Assembly: GCA_964019415.1 (NCBI GenBank)
Contig: OZ025874.1
Coordinates: 8,021,092 to 8,085,091, forward strand
DNA: 64,000 nucleotides
Origin: Ianthella basta
Lineage: Eukaryota > Porifera > Demospongiae > Verongiida > Ianthellidae
Direction of reading: 5' to 3'
The notes below the pieces were generated by a model. It was not told the origin of the DNA, did no database searches, and worked only from the letters and a program-made list of their open reading frames with translations. Below, piece by piece: positions 1 through 62,600 of this stretch (positions are counted from its first letter, which is position 1; every line of letters starts with the position of its first letter). A program made the position numbers and the translations under genes.

Positions 1-1204
1 CATGACATTTATATTGCATACAGGTTCTTCAGTACAGCTGTGGCTGCTGAGCGTAAAAAGAACACTCCCTCATATGAGTTCATTCAGTGCAGTGATGCTG
101 ATTTGGAAGCAAAATTGTGGAAAGGGTTTGTTCACTGCTGTACTCAAGTGCCAGCCAAAGACAACTTCTATCTCAGCTGGTACCTCAGGGGGAGTACAGG
201 GTATGACCCACTCACCAAGCCAGACCTTTGCCCACCCTACTTGCAGGAGAAGTCCTTTGAAAAGCTGAAAGTAAGACAATATATGCCATGAAGCTTCATC
301 TTCACCTTAGAATGCACAACAAATTGAGAATTGATGTTTAATAAACCATTCAATTATAAGTATTTCATTTCCAATGTATATGACCATAGAATTTTACATC
401 TCAGGAGTCTGTCTTAATTGCATACAAGACTAACATTTGGACTATTCAATGTGTCATTGAATATTACTTAATAGGTTTGCAAATGAAACATCTTAAAGTT
501 TTTTTAAGCACTGGTCAAATGTGCTGGACAGCTCTGAACTGAAATACTGCCAACTTTGCTCAGAATCTGGTAGATCGTCTGACTATAGTCACCTCCCCCA
601 TTGAGGAATACCTGCCAACAGTGGAAGTGCCATTTGACAAAGTGAGCTAAGACTAGATGTATGACACCAAAATAATGTACAGAGTATAAACATGGGCAAG
701 GTTAAGAGTTCATGCATGTTGCAATCAACATGCATGCACCAAGTGCCGCCTATACTGGTATGTACAATAAATAAATGGTACACTAACTGTATGACATTGT
801 GTTAATGCATTCTATTCAACTTGATGGTATATATATTGGGTGATTTTACATACCTGAAAGCTATGGCCTAATTGTAACATGCTCAGTTGATTGTATGTAC
901 TGCAGTTAAATGTCATGTCCTCCTTGCATGTACATGCACACTCATGCAGGTGAACATGTCCAATGTTTTAGATGTCATGTCAAAGGGAGATAATGTTGGA
1001 AATTTGTTTGAGAGTCTTGCATCCAAGTGCAGTGGAGGTGCCCGGATTGCCCATTGGGGAATGTTTGACCCCAACCCCTGCCCAAGGGCAGTGGTAGAGA
1101 AAGGACTACTGGTGCCTCTCTCAGAGCTGGCCTCTGAACTCTTTGAAAAGGATCGACTATTCATCTACTCAGCATTCCATCTGAATGTGGTGTCACAGAA
1201 GTAA
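1..1204 (+). CDS. 3' part of an unrecognised spliced gene (two exons)
   Basis: Exon 1..270 is open from the window edge and ends at a GTAAGA donor (271). It joins in phase 0 to an exon at 950 preceded by CATGCAG. The second exon reads to TAA at 1202-1204; alternatively it ends at a GTAAAT donor just before that stop (CAGAA|GTAAAT) and continues. The visible protein is about 174 residues, soluble-looking, with no signal peptide or membrane segment. Recognisable stretches include FYLSWYLRGSTGYDP and ARIAHWGMFDPNPCP. I do not recognise the family and the N-terminus is outside the window. The 271-949 intron holds nothing else I can support. A link to the methyltransferase-like fragment at 1956 is possible by phase but unsupported by homology. 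Confidence 0.55.
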
Positions 1205-1955
1205 ATAAGACTTAGTGGTATCTTTGCAGTAGTGCTTAAGTTGCTTAGAAGCTAGTGTACTGAACAGAAGAGTATAACTGGCAAGGCACTTGCCTAGAGA
1301 TGTAATAATTATCAATTATTTGACAGCTATAAATTATCTTCACTACAATAATTTGCAAACTGATAAACTTGATTATATGTTATCAAAATTTAAATAATAT
1401 ACAATTGTAATCTCGAAATACATAAAACGAATAGCACGCAAGTGAAGCTATGCCCTAGTCAGCTCAAACACATCATAGTATCAAGTCAAAATATGAAACT
1501 ATACCATTCAAGGTGGGTGACCATCAGGAGTCATTCATTCCTCAGGCTTTACAGACAACATAGCTGCTAAGACACAGCACAAGGAAAGTCTCCCTGCCAA
1601 CACCCTACAGAGTGGCATCTGACTCAATCAATATGACTAACTACTAACTCTCTATCTGAATTGGTACATTTACTCGATGATTGTCTCACTCTGAGCTGGA
1701 TCCAGGAACATATGCAAACACACAAGATTACTCAACTCCAGTTACTCCACTCACCAACTAACACATACTATTGCTTGTGCAAATGATCAAAATGCATGAC
1801 TGCATTTGTGACAGAGCAACCATATAAATACGCAAGCCCGAAGTGCTAGCTCAGGAAGGAGCCCGCAGCTTTTAACTGGCAGGTGTTCTCCTATGTTATG
1901 AGAAGGCCATTGTGAAGAAGGAGCTAGACTAAGTAAGGAATTAACGCTGTCAAAG
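1205..1955. other. Non-coding stretch, no feature seen
   Basis: AT-rich sequence between the two left-hand gene fragments. No convincing ORF, repeat array or RNA gene. It could be an intron if the flanking fragments belong together. Confidence 0.4.
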
Positions 1956-2308
1956 CTGTTTCCCCTGTGATATTTCCCTATCTGAGCCAGTGGAAGACAA
2001 GGGCCCATATGACATTGTCGCCACTTCTTTGTTCCTAGAGGGTGCATGCAAGACCAATACCTGCAGAACTCAGAGAATGTGTCTCAAAGCTGGCCTGCCT
2101 TGTTAGACCAGAGGGCACTTTGCTGATGCAAGTATTCAAAAACTATCATACTTACATTGACAAAGATGGTAAGACCTATAAAATAAATCCTATTATGAGG
2201 GAGTTCTTGAAAGAGACACTTGAGTCTGCTGGGTTCACACATCACTATGGACTTTCTAACATGGGAATCACTTCCAGAAAAGCACCTGAAAGTTTACCTT
2301 GGTGTTAA
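1956..2308 (+). pseudogene. Methyltransferase-like C-terminal fragment with a frame break
   Basis: The first part reads CDISLSEP, then GPYDIVATSLFLEGACKT. After a one-base frame change near 2057-2062 it continues as PAELRECVSKLACLVRPEGT and a tail with ETLESAGF, stopping at 2306-2308. The order (CD...P, YDIV..LFLEGAC, LVRPEGTLLM, then AGF) matches the C-terminal half of class I SAM methyltransferases, most like the NNMT/PNMT/TEMT group as I know it. The glycine-rich SAM-binding N-terminal half is not visible upstream. A possible acceptor (CAAAG) precedes 1956. The frame break plus missing N-terminus favour a pseudogene; an assembly indel or an unseen small intron are alternatives. The exact family is uncertain. 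Confidence 0.45.
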
Positions 2309-3640
2309 CAGTCTGATGTTTGTCACTACCACAAAATAAGCAATTATTTGAGTATAATAAAAGCTATGAGAAGAAATCAACACTGCTTAATGTAGTAAAG
2401 GTTTCATCAACACACAGCTACTTATTTGTATCAATAGTTAAGTTAAACCCAACTATTACGCTACACCTCATATATATTATTAACTGTGACATTATCAAGA
2501 GAAATACATTGTGTCATGGAATTAATTGGAGAGATACGTAGCTGCATGCACGCAACGTTCCTGGAATTAAAGTTAGTCATAACGCTACTGGGTACTGCAT
2601 GGTGTAGTTCAGAGCAACTGTGAAATAGAGTCTGATTCATGTGCAATTTCAAATCCTTGTAGCAATAATCTGTACTTCCCAGCAATGTAATGCTGGGCCC
2701 ACTTGCTTATGACACAAGCCATCTTAATTAGGGATACCCACAGCCAGGCACCTAGCTCACATGGCCTCCGATGACATGTTGCCACATTAGCTAGCTAGCT
2801 GGCATTTCCTGTATATCACCTTGCAAAAAGGCTAGCACTGCCTATGCCTGTCAGCACTAGCTGCTTCCATTCACTAGGAGCCAGGCAGCACAGAATGTGG
2901 AAGAGTATGGGAAATAAGAACTAGCTGTTAAAGACAGTGGTGAGATTCATTGACATGCACTGACCATCTTTAGCTGTGAAGAGTACATACGTACGTATAT
3001 ATATTATGTCAAAGTCATGACATATATTCCGCTTACCAAAAGATAGAGGGACTATAGAACTTGATCACTTCCATATTATATATTAACTAGAAGGTGACTC
3101 AATCACAACATACAGCTACCACCACACACAACTAAATTTGGATATATATTGTACATCCACCAACATGCGCCAAATATACTGCAATGTTAATGTACATAAC
3201 TAACAGCCATTTTCACAGTGTTGTACGAACTATAGCTAAAAGTATAAAGTAAGTATAATTCCTTCCTGCATCTGAGAACACCCAGCTTGCAATGAGCTTT
3301 AGGGATGCCTCGTCATAAGAAGGACATAATCATGTTACGTACTATTCTCCATAAATATACACACCATTATTACATAACAGAGCAGTTCACACCTCTGCTG
3401 CCGTACTATTCACCCGGACAGATTCCTACAGTAGAAAATAAGACAGAGAGGAAGGAATCCAACTTTAGTGTAAACAGCACACTCAAACATGAGAATGCAG
3501 AGCTGGCGTGCAACACAACCAGTGGACTAGTCACCAGCTGTCAAGGGGCACTGCTTCTGCTGCCATCACTACAACATTGGCGGTTGTTACCTAGGATACC
3601 AGTACTGTACACAACTCATATCACCCCTAGGTAATGACTG
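2309..3640. other. Intergenic stretch between converging genes
   Basis: Non-coding sequence between the left-hand plus-strand fragment and the 3' end of SELENOO. Its right part is presumably SELENOO 3' UTR. An imperfect palindrome with CCTAGGT / ACCTAGG arms lies near 3589-3632 and may be a hairpin. Nothing else is supported. Confidence 0.4.
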
Positions 3641-3649
3641 CCAAGTTTA

Positions 3650-3705
3650 GCGTAGAACATCAAACTTTACAAGATTGTGAAGGCATCATGCTATGGTTCA
3701 TTGTA
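3650..3705 (-). other. Candidate SECIS element of SELENOO (weak)
   Basis: About 180 nt downstream of the UGA on the minus strand, an ATGA (plus 3686-3689) is followed after 9 nt by an AA-starting loop closed by CTTCAC/GTAAAG arms, and then by TTGATG (plus 3659-3664). ATGA..AA..GA is the eukaryotic SECIS core pattern. The helix has mismatches and the lower stem is short, so this is only the best candidate I could find by eye. Confidence 0.25.
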
Positions 3706-3858
3706 TGGTACTGTACATGGAGAGGGATTGCAATACATGTATAATCAGGATCCCACCACACCACAAAAGAGATGTATTGTGCTTACTGCTGGAGCACATG
3801 CCAGCATTCTTTATGCAGTACAGTGTACTCCTCACCCAAGAGACATGTGTCCAGGCAC

Positions 3859-53434
<49,576 letters not shown>

Positions 53435-53594
53435 AGCATTCCGGCAAATGGGTAAAACCCTTTAATTACAGGACCACTATATGCATAAGCGCATTAAATG
53501 ATTGGGAATGGATGGGGGGTGTCCCTCAGTGTAATTCACTACTCAATTAAGTGGATAATCTGTCAAATTGCGATTCTTCTTTCTGTCTCACCCT
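53435..53594 (-). other. Short SELENOO-receptor intergenic region
   Basis: Only 160 bp separate the receptor stop from the SELENOO ATG, so it must hold both the receptor 3' end and SELENOO 5' sequence. It contains no obvious TATA box. Confidence 0.6.
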
Positions 53595-55916
53595 CTAGCT
53601 AGGCGGCGACCCTTCATCAGCAACTCTGCCTTCTGCAGCTGACCTGTCCATCCCACCAGACACTACGCTGCCATCATGATGCTGTATGATCACTCTCTTT
53701 GTCTTTGGAGTCTGCTGTGACAGGCCAGCCCCTGCATGCTCTCCCTGATCATTTCCTGAAGAATGGGATAACTGCATCCCTACCTCTGAACACTGGGTGT
53801 CACAGTTGGCCTCCTCATCTTCCACTGGTGGTGGTGGTGGTGGTGGTGGTGGGCATGGTGGTGGTGGGCATGGTGGCTGATCCAAGATTGCTAAGGTGCT
53901 TCGGCGCAGGTTAAAATCAACATTCCAGTTCTGGCTGTCATTGGGTGCCAGAATGCTGCTACAGTGGTTCTCTATAACTTGAACACTGCCTCCTGCTGCA
54001 GACACTGGGTGCGGGTTGGGACCACCGCATGAATCATCCCCTCTCTCCACTTGATGTAGCTGCGGGTTGGAGTGGATGCGGATGTGTGGTAGGCCTCGCG
54101 AGGGGTGCGTCATGACAACAGGACGACAGACATAGTCAGAGGATGCGCGACGGGATTTGGTAGGAGTGCTTGTAATGCCAAGAATGTCATCTGCAAAGGC
54201 ATACAAGCATAAGATAGAGGTGGGAGGGGGGGGGGATAAATGTCAACGAGACACCTCGATGGTGATCCTTAGAGAGATGTCCACACTTGAGCTCTACAAC
54301 TGTACATTAACCTTTCATTGTGGACCCTGTATATATTATAGCCAGGTATTCAATAATGTGTTAACCAGCATACATGACAGCTGTATTCACAGCTCTCTTG
54401 CAGCTTCATCGCAGAACCTAGCAGCAATGTACTGACAACTGGTGTCAACTCTGGACTCCCACATATGTAAAATGCAATTGTCTGCAGTGAATAAGTGCTC
54501 ACTGTATACAAGTATCACTTGTAGATCTGCATGTGTTGTGCACAGTGCATGCTCACTGAGGCTCTCCTTTGGTCTGCATCTCTCGCTGCAGCAGACCACA
54601 GCCACTGCCATCCTCAGTCCCCACCAGTAGGTCCTGCGAACAGTGCGGCGCACCACTCCATACAGGATGGGGTTCACGGCAGCATGGAGCATGAGGAAGG
54701 AAACGAATGCAAGGTCCACTGCCTTGCTAAACTCAACACCAAACAGGGCGAGGACGAGGCGGATCTGACAGAAAACAACATGCATGGAACAAGTTACCAA
54801 TAACTGACTGTATGACACACTAAAATGCATAAACAATAGTATACACATGACTTCAATAGCAAGTTACATATAAATTGCCTTCTATACTTTTGGGAGATTG
54901 GCAAGAGCATCACCTAAGCATCACTGCACCAAACTACAAAATCAGCATTCAAACTGTCCATATGTTGTAAAGTGTTCATCGATGCATCAAGCTGCATCAG
55001 TTGTATGTATGTAGCACAAGGTAGCGACTACAGCTGTGCATGCACTTACAATGAATGGCAGCCCCAGCAGTGTGTGCACAGTGGTGGTTGTAATAGCCAC
55101 TCTTGCAAACACTGTCTCCAAGTTTCTTTGTCTGGATAAGTGCACCCTTCTAGTCTTGGGCACCGGCGCACCGCTCTCCACACCTCGAACTCTCTTGGTT
55201 GCAGCCTTCCCACACATCTTCAAGTGTGCAGCGTTCCTCTTCATCCTTGCCACTGCTACAATAATTGCAAATGTGAATCCTCCCAAGACAATGACCACCA
55301 TGATGCTCACACCTGCATGCACGCTACAGGGGATGAAAGTCGCCCAGTCGTTGCCTCTCCAGTCAAAAGCGCAGTACCAACCCGGATAATGAACAGTCAT
55401 CCGATGACCCAGCATGAAGGTGATGCTGGCTGCCAGTGAGCAAAAGAGGAAGAGTATCCCCACTGCAGCGAAGAGGGACCTGCATGCCATTGGCCTGTTC
55501 CTCGCAATGTGCTTGTTGTAGCAGAAAGGACAGCAGATGGCGGTGAAGCGGTCGAATGAAATCAGTGCCAGGAGGCAAAACGAGGCAAGGAAGGTCATTG
55601 TAAGGAAGAACCCCTGAAAGTCGCATAACTCTGGATACTCGCAGAGAAGTGGTCCCTTCCAGGCGGTGGCGACAACAGTTGGAAGGAGCCCAGCTACTAC
55701 AGTAACAAAGTCGGCCGCGGACAGAAAGCAGATGGTGAGGCTGGGCCAGGTCGGGAAGTGGTAAGACAGTTTGCCCATGATAACGACATTGAAGGTGTTT
55801 GCTGTCCCTGCGGTGAGCCAGTACAGCGCCATTAGGGCTGCCAGGGCGGCGCGAACAGGGAATCCCAGCGCCTCGAACTTGTCCGAACACATCGCAGAAG
55901 TGACGTTTTCCGCCAT
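53595..55916 (-). CDS. Rhodopsin-type (class A) G-protein-coupled receptor, three exons
   Basis: Exons 55050-55916, 54557-54764 and 53595-54190 with matching phases, about 556 residues. The chosen start, MAENVTSAM, gives a short extracellular end with an N-glycosylation site; the frame is open further, to 56177. TM2 has LSAADF (conserved Asp), TM3 ends FDRF (variant of DRY), the second loop Cys is in YPGWYC, and TM7 has NPILY. TM4 lacks the usual Trp. The YPGWYC loop resembles prostanoid receptors; I would not go beyond that. The third exon is a long cytoplasmic tail with a Pro-rich run, SRRAS phospho-type sites and PKTKRV. It lies between CLASP and SELENOO on the same strand. Confidence 0.82.
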
Positions 55917-56669
55917 CAGTATGCAGCAGCAGTAGAGATGAGGTAGATGGGGGTTAAGGCTAATGCGTTTGTTGCACTGGCTCAGCTGGATCTGCGCTAA
56001 CGGGCCTGAGCTCCTACGGACTGCAAGAAAGCAACTCCGCTCTTGCACGTGATGTGTCAGCGCGGGAATGTTGCATAAATTAACGACTACGCTGCATACA
56101 CTGGGACAGTCAGCCGGCTGGTACTTCATCTGAACGCTATGGAGCGCTATGGAGTTCAACCGTGCAATGAAATCCACAGAAAGAATTAATGAGGCTGAAA
56201 AACAGCAGTGAGGTGAGTATCACCCCACCTTAATGGGATGGACTATTTCAGACACACTCCTTGGCTGCAAATTTACTTCTCTAGCTCCTCACCCCCTCCC
56301 TCAATGATGCATTGACTATGGTGAATGCTCATTGGCTTGGACTTCCTGATTCATGTATGCATGAGATTCCCTAAGTGATGACCGCACAAATCATCTTCTC
56401 TTCACCTTGATGAACTAGTATATCAGAGTGTGCATGGGTCATCCATTGTGTATAATGCAGGTCGTGTGAGCCCTTTAAATTCACTGAATGCCCTATAGTA
56501 CAATCGTATACATACTGCCTGTCAGAGGTTACATGCATGCAATACATACATACGTATGTGTCCATACAACATTGTGTGCTGTTGACAGGCAGATCAATAT
56601 AATATACATCCAATAAGGCATGAACAAATATAATGAATCTGAGAGGGCCATATCTCAGGGGCATGCAAC
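55917..56669. other. CLASP-receptor intergenic region
   Basis: Holds CLASP 3' UTR and receptor upstream sequence. No other feature recognised. Confidence 0.5.
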
Positions 56670-59600
56670 TCAAGTTGTGGAGGAAGAAGATGTGCTGGAT
56701 TCTGATTTCTTTATGTAAATATCCAATAGTTTTCTCTGTGACGGAGTGAGTGTCTCCAGGTATGGCTCCACCTCGTCCTTGACCACCTTGTGCAAGGCTA
56801 CCAGGCAAAATACACTTGACTTACGAATTGTGCTCTCTGAATGGCCAAACAACTAACAAAGAGAGGAAAAGGGAGGAAATTGGCAACTACACACTACACG
56901 ATGGAGAGCACACAGACAGCACATTCACAAAGGTGGTACAGGTTGATGACTCTAGGTGTGTACACATGCACTCCACATTGGAAACCAATCACAAAACGTC
57001 TACACCCACTAATGCAACCACTGCACAGTCAACTGCCTCACCTTTAACAGAGACCCCATAAGATCCTTCATCTGTACCAAGACCTGCTCCTTGGTGCAGC
57101 GAGGGAGAAGCTACGTAAAGACACAACAACAACAACAACACAAGGGTCACAGCCAATGTCCCAGAGCTTGTGTGGCTACAAAGTAATCGCAGCAACAGTG
57201 GGTAGCCAGAATCTTAGTACGCAAAGATTGTTTCACAGGACAGCAAGAAGTAAACAGATTTGCATGCATCTCTTAGAGCAAGCAGCAACTACATAACACC
57301 ACAAGCACCTTCACACTGACACAGGCAGCCAGGGGCTGCAAGGGAAGCAGTTACACAGGGCGACAGAAGCAAATTAGCGACCTGTGTGTGATCACTTTGT
57401 GAAGTCCCACTTTGTATGTGTACACATGTAGTACATAACAACCTGAAAACAAGCCCCTGTTGCATGACATGGGAGGTGTGAACTGGGGTCACCAGCAGGT
57501 CTGTACGTATTTAAGTACACAACTACTGTCAGCAAGGGATGCACACGCACCCACACCCACCCACACCCACACCCACACCCACACACACAAAGGGGTGGGC
57601 TCACCAGGCTGATCATCTTCATGGGGGCCAGCACACGAGGATGCTCCTCAGCGGCCAATGTCTGCACCAACATGGGCAAGGCATGGACAGGGTCCACTGC
57701 ACCTGCTAGCACTGGCATCACATCCTCAGCAGCTGTCTTCTGAGCCTGCAAAGAGAAGCCAAGGGAAGAAGGAGTTGGAGACATTATGAGGTACACCTGT
57801 CAAGATCTGGCAGGAGACGACTATGTCCCTGCCCTTTGTACACACCGCCCATCAATACTACACATTGTCCTAGCAGAAGCTGACAATAAAATTGCAATGT
57901 GCAACACATGCACATGCACACACAGATGCACAAACACACATCAATACCACACGGATGCACACACACAAAGGAACACACCACACACAATAAAATAAGCTAC
58001 TCCCCCACCTCTTTGTCTAAGCATGACTTCATGATCTTTGTGATCACCAGTTCAGTCACATTCTTTAACACATCTGGTTTAGCACGGATGACTTCCCGAA
58101 ACACCCTGAGGGAGAGCACCTTGACGTCCCCACTATCATCCTGCAGTAGCTCCATCAGCTTGTGTAAGACGTGGCTGCTGTGCTCCTCCCAATTGCAGCG
58201 CTCGGGGGTGTGGGCCAGACTGAGGATCAACTGGAGGGCCTTGATCCGCAGCTCAACACTGACAAAGCAAGAGGGAACAATAGGATGAGGGTGTGGTGGG
58301 AGGCCGAGGGGAGAGGACAGGGTGGAGATGTGGGTGGGGGATAGGGGGGGGGGGGGGAGAAGTGATGGAAGGGAGTTGAGGGGAAGGTGTGCTGGGCAGC
58401 AGGAGTGGGTGGGAAGATGAGGAGGAAGGTGTGTGATACGTGTGTGTGTGTATATTCACAGGCACATAGAGAAACAGGTTAAAATACAGTGCAGTGACTC
58501 ACTTGTTCGCTGCTGCTGTCAGCTGCTTCAGAGCTCTTGCTATGTGATCAACATCATCTACATTTGAAGGAGGGAGGAGGAAGAGGAGGAGGGAGGTGTG
58601 CTAGAACCACTGTTTGCAAGTTTGCAAGCACGTGTGGGCACACGACACTCACACTCCTCATCCCCGTAGTTCAGTTGCGTCAGCCTTCCCATCGCATACT
58701 TGGACATGAGGCTATCTTGTCCATTCATATAGTACCCAGGGACATAGTCACTCTTTGCGCTGGAGGGACGGTAGGTGGAGTATGAGGCTAAGGGGTCGGT
58801 GGACTTGGCTCTTTGCATGCGACGGGCGGCACTGGATGGAGTGGTGGGTCCGCCTCTGCCGCTTTGTGGTGTGCCACCTGTCCGAAGGAAGCGCTGGGGT
58901 GTTGGTATGCCAGTGCGGCCTGGCGTCTTGGCACGCACGTCTGGAGAGGAGCCAATGTAGTCGGAGCTCCTCCGCAGCATTGGACTGGCAGGTGTGGAGC
59001 AAATATCAACGTCTCCACTTCCCTTCCTCAGCATAGGTCGCGCGGAAGGTGTTCTACTGGATGCAGTTGAGGAGGAGGATGAGCCGACCTTCCTTTGAAT
59101 CAGGGGACTGGTAGATGACTGAGAGGGTGGAGAGTACAGGGGGGGAGCAAAAGAGAGAGGGGAGTGAATGGGCATACATTACTCATTATATGCATGAATA
59201 CAGTGGATAGGAAAGATAACTGTTTTGTATCACAACAGACCCACCCCTTTTGACTTTGGTGTTCCAGGGGGTTGCATCCGTGAAGGCTGCAGAGACCATA
59301 GCAAACCATGAACAATACTCTGAACACTGTACATACAGTGTATAACATACATACAGTGTATAACATACATACAGTGTATAACATACATACAGTGTATAAC
59401 ATACATACAGTGTATAACATACGTACAGTGTATAACATACATACAGTGTATAACATACATACAGTGTATAACATACGTACAGTGTATAACATACATACAG
59501 TGTATAACATACGTACAGTGTATAACATACATACAGTGTATAACATACGTACAGTGTATAACATACGTACAGTGTATAACATACATACAGTGTATAACAT

Positions 59601-62600
59601 ACATACAGTGTATAACATACATACAGTGTATAACATACATACAGTGTATAACATACATACAGTGTATAACATACATACAGTGTATAACATACGTACAGTG
59701 TATAACATACGTACAGTGTATAACATACATACAGTGTATAACATACATACAGTGTATAACATACACACAGTGTATAACATAGGTACGTACATTCACGGTA
59801 AACCATAAAAACACTGTTATCATCACAATAGACCTTCTGGTGTTACTGTCCACTATCAATTACAAGTACACCAGATGAATGTAAACATTGTGGGGGCGAG
59901 CGTGAGGAGGCGTGTGCTTGAGCAGGGTGAGTTGGGGGCACTCTTTACAACATGCAGCAGTAGCAGGGTTAATCAAGCACCACACCACATCTTGCTGCCG
60001 CTCTCGAGCTTGTCTGCGCAGTACTCAATGCAATCTTGCCATTCGATCGCCGTAGTTAAAAACACTTGAGACAGCTGGGTAATGTCAGTCGGGCAAGCTA
60101 GAGGCATGTGAGCAGGGCGGGTTGGGAGCACAGTAGGCGTACGAACAGCAGCAGAGGGTAATTGACTGCCACAGCACATTTCGTCGCTGCTCTTGATCTT
60201 GAGCTCTTCTGCGCTGTCGGGCGAAATTGACATTCCTCAAATGCTAGCAGGAGCAGTCGGTGAGTTGGGGGCACACCACCAGGTCTGTTGTCCATTGATC
60301 AGTGTGCAGGCGCATTGACAGTGCCTCTGGGCCTAGGCCTCCAGGATTTGGCAGCCGTACTGGGCCAAAACCAGATGTTGTGGCCTTTAAAGGTGATGTT
60401 TTGGGCTCTGGGTATTGGCCACAATTGATTCAATTACCCATCACAGAAACAGCTTATCTACATGTAAGTGTGGGGTGAGCATGAGCGAGCCCCAATTAAC
60501 AACTGGCGTGTGGGTGAGGTGGAGTGTGGAGGTGTGCAACCTGAAAGGACCACTCACAGTCTTTTTGACAGGAGAAGACATTGGAGACTCGTCAGAGGAC
60601 TCATCACTGCTAGAGGCCAGTGTCATTGTGTAGGACTTAAGGACAGTGTCTGCAGTGTCCTGCAACAGAGAGGGTACGGGAGGGAGGGAGGGAGTAAGGG
60701 AGGGGCGGAGGGAGGTCAGAAGTGAGTAAGAGAGAGTGAGGGAGTCATATCGAATGTGCAATGTCTGTGTACACCCTCACTGCAGCATACACCATACATG
60801 CTCGTTGACTGACTCATCTCACAGTAGACACCATCTAGATATGTATGTACATTGCTGCCCTTCTACTCACTTGTAATTGCTGTGGCAGTCCTTGGATCAT
60901 TCTGGTCAGCATGGCAGTGTTCAATTGGAACAAACGAATCAAGGCCCTCTTGCCTAGCTTCCTGATTTCAGCACTCTTTGGCTCCGTACACATGGACACA
61001 ATCTTGGAGAGGGCTTGACGTGTGTCTGGTCCATTAGAAAAGTCAGTTGCATCAAGAAGATCCACCAGGGCAATAAAGTACTCTAACCAAGCCACCTTAG
61101 TCTGGAGCATGGAGGGAGATGGGAGGGGAGGGGAGAGGACAGAGGGGGGGAACAGGAGAGGAGAGTACAGTACTCTAGTAAGAATACAATACAATACATA
61201 GCATACGTTCAGCAATGAGAGGATGTTGTGTGCCCACCTTTAGGTTCATGGGCTGTGCCTTGTCCACTACAATCTGACAGAGAATGTGCAGCTGGCTAGC
61301 AGAACTGTAGGTGGATCTGGGGAAGGGAGAGTGAGGGAGGATGGGAGAGTGAGGGAGGAGGGGAGAGGGAGAGAGTAGGGGATAGTGAGGGAGGAGGGGA
61401 TAGTGAGGGAGGAGGGGAGAGGGAGGGAGGAGGGGAGAGGGAGGGAGGAGGGGAGAGTGAGAGAGTAGGGGAGAGTGAGAGAGGAGGGGATAGTGAGGGA
61501 GGAGGGGAGAGTGAGGGAGGAGGGGAGAGGGAGGGAGGAGGGGATAGTGAGGGAGGAGAGAGTGAGGGAGGAGGGGATAGTGAGGGAGGAGAGAGTGAGG
61601 GAGGAGGGGAGAGTGAGGGAGGAGAGGAGAGTGAGGAAGGAGGGGAGAGTGAGGAAGGAGGGGAGAGTGAGGGAGGAGGGGAGTGAGAGAGGAGGGGAGA
61701 GTGAGGGATGAGGGGAGAGGGAGGGAGGAGGGGAGAGTGAGGGAGGAGGGGAGAGTGAGGAAGGAGGGGAGAGTGAGGGAGGAGGGAAGAGTGAGGAAGG
61801 AGGGGAGAGTGAGAGAGGATTATGAGTACATTAAGGACAACAGGAAAGAGATGGATATATGGCGAGAATACATAATTACGCACTAAAGATATCGTCTCCA
61901 GTTGCTATGGAGCACATTCTCCATCAATGAGATGAACACATGACCCTCTGTGACTACATTACAACCCAAACTGTGACACCTACATATGTATGTATGTACC
62001 TTATCTGAACCAGAACGCCAGTCAGCTTCTTGTGGACAGTGGACAACATATCGCCTCCTTTCTTGTGCAGTAACCGAAGCAATATTTTGAACAGCCAATC
62101 CTCCAGGTCCTCCTTGTACTGTGCAATATACAAGTTTAAAACATCCAGGAACACCGAATACACTTTGATGTGCGACTCCACAAGCATACGGCGGATCATT
62201 TCCTTAATCAGGTTTCTCTCTTGGGTACTAATGGAAGGATAAGAGGCATGTGAATGCAGGGGAGAGGGAAGGAGGGGAGGGGCAGATGGGATGGAGTGAA
62301 GGGAGTGAAGGAAGGAGGGGAGGGGCAGATGGGATGGAGTGAAGGGAGGGAAGGAAGGAGGGGAGGGGCAGGTGGGGTGGAGTGAAGGGAGGGAAGGAAG
62401 GAGGGGAGGGGCAGGTGGGATGGAGTGAAGGGAGGGAAGGAGAGAGGAGCCGCGAGCGAACGAGGAAGGAGGGGAGGGGATAGGGTGGGATGGGTAAGCA
62501 AAATGAACGCAGAAGACAGGGTAGGAAGAACTCAAATTGCTCAGAAGCAAACACAAAACAATACGAAAGTCCATTACACAGCCACTGATGTGAGACATCA

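Noticed and set aside
59100-59859. 200-residue periodic ORFs (MLYTVC-type)
   Set aside because: Translations of the 20-bp minisatellite in a CLASP intron.
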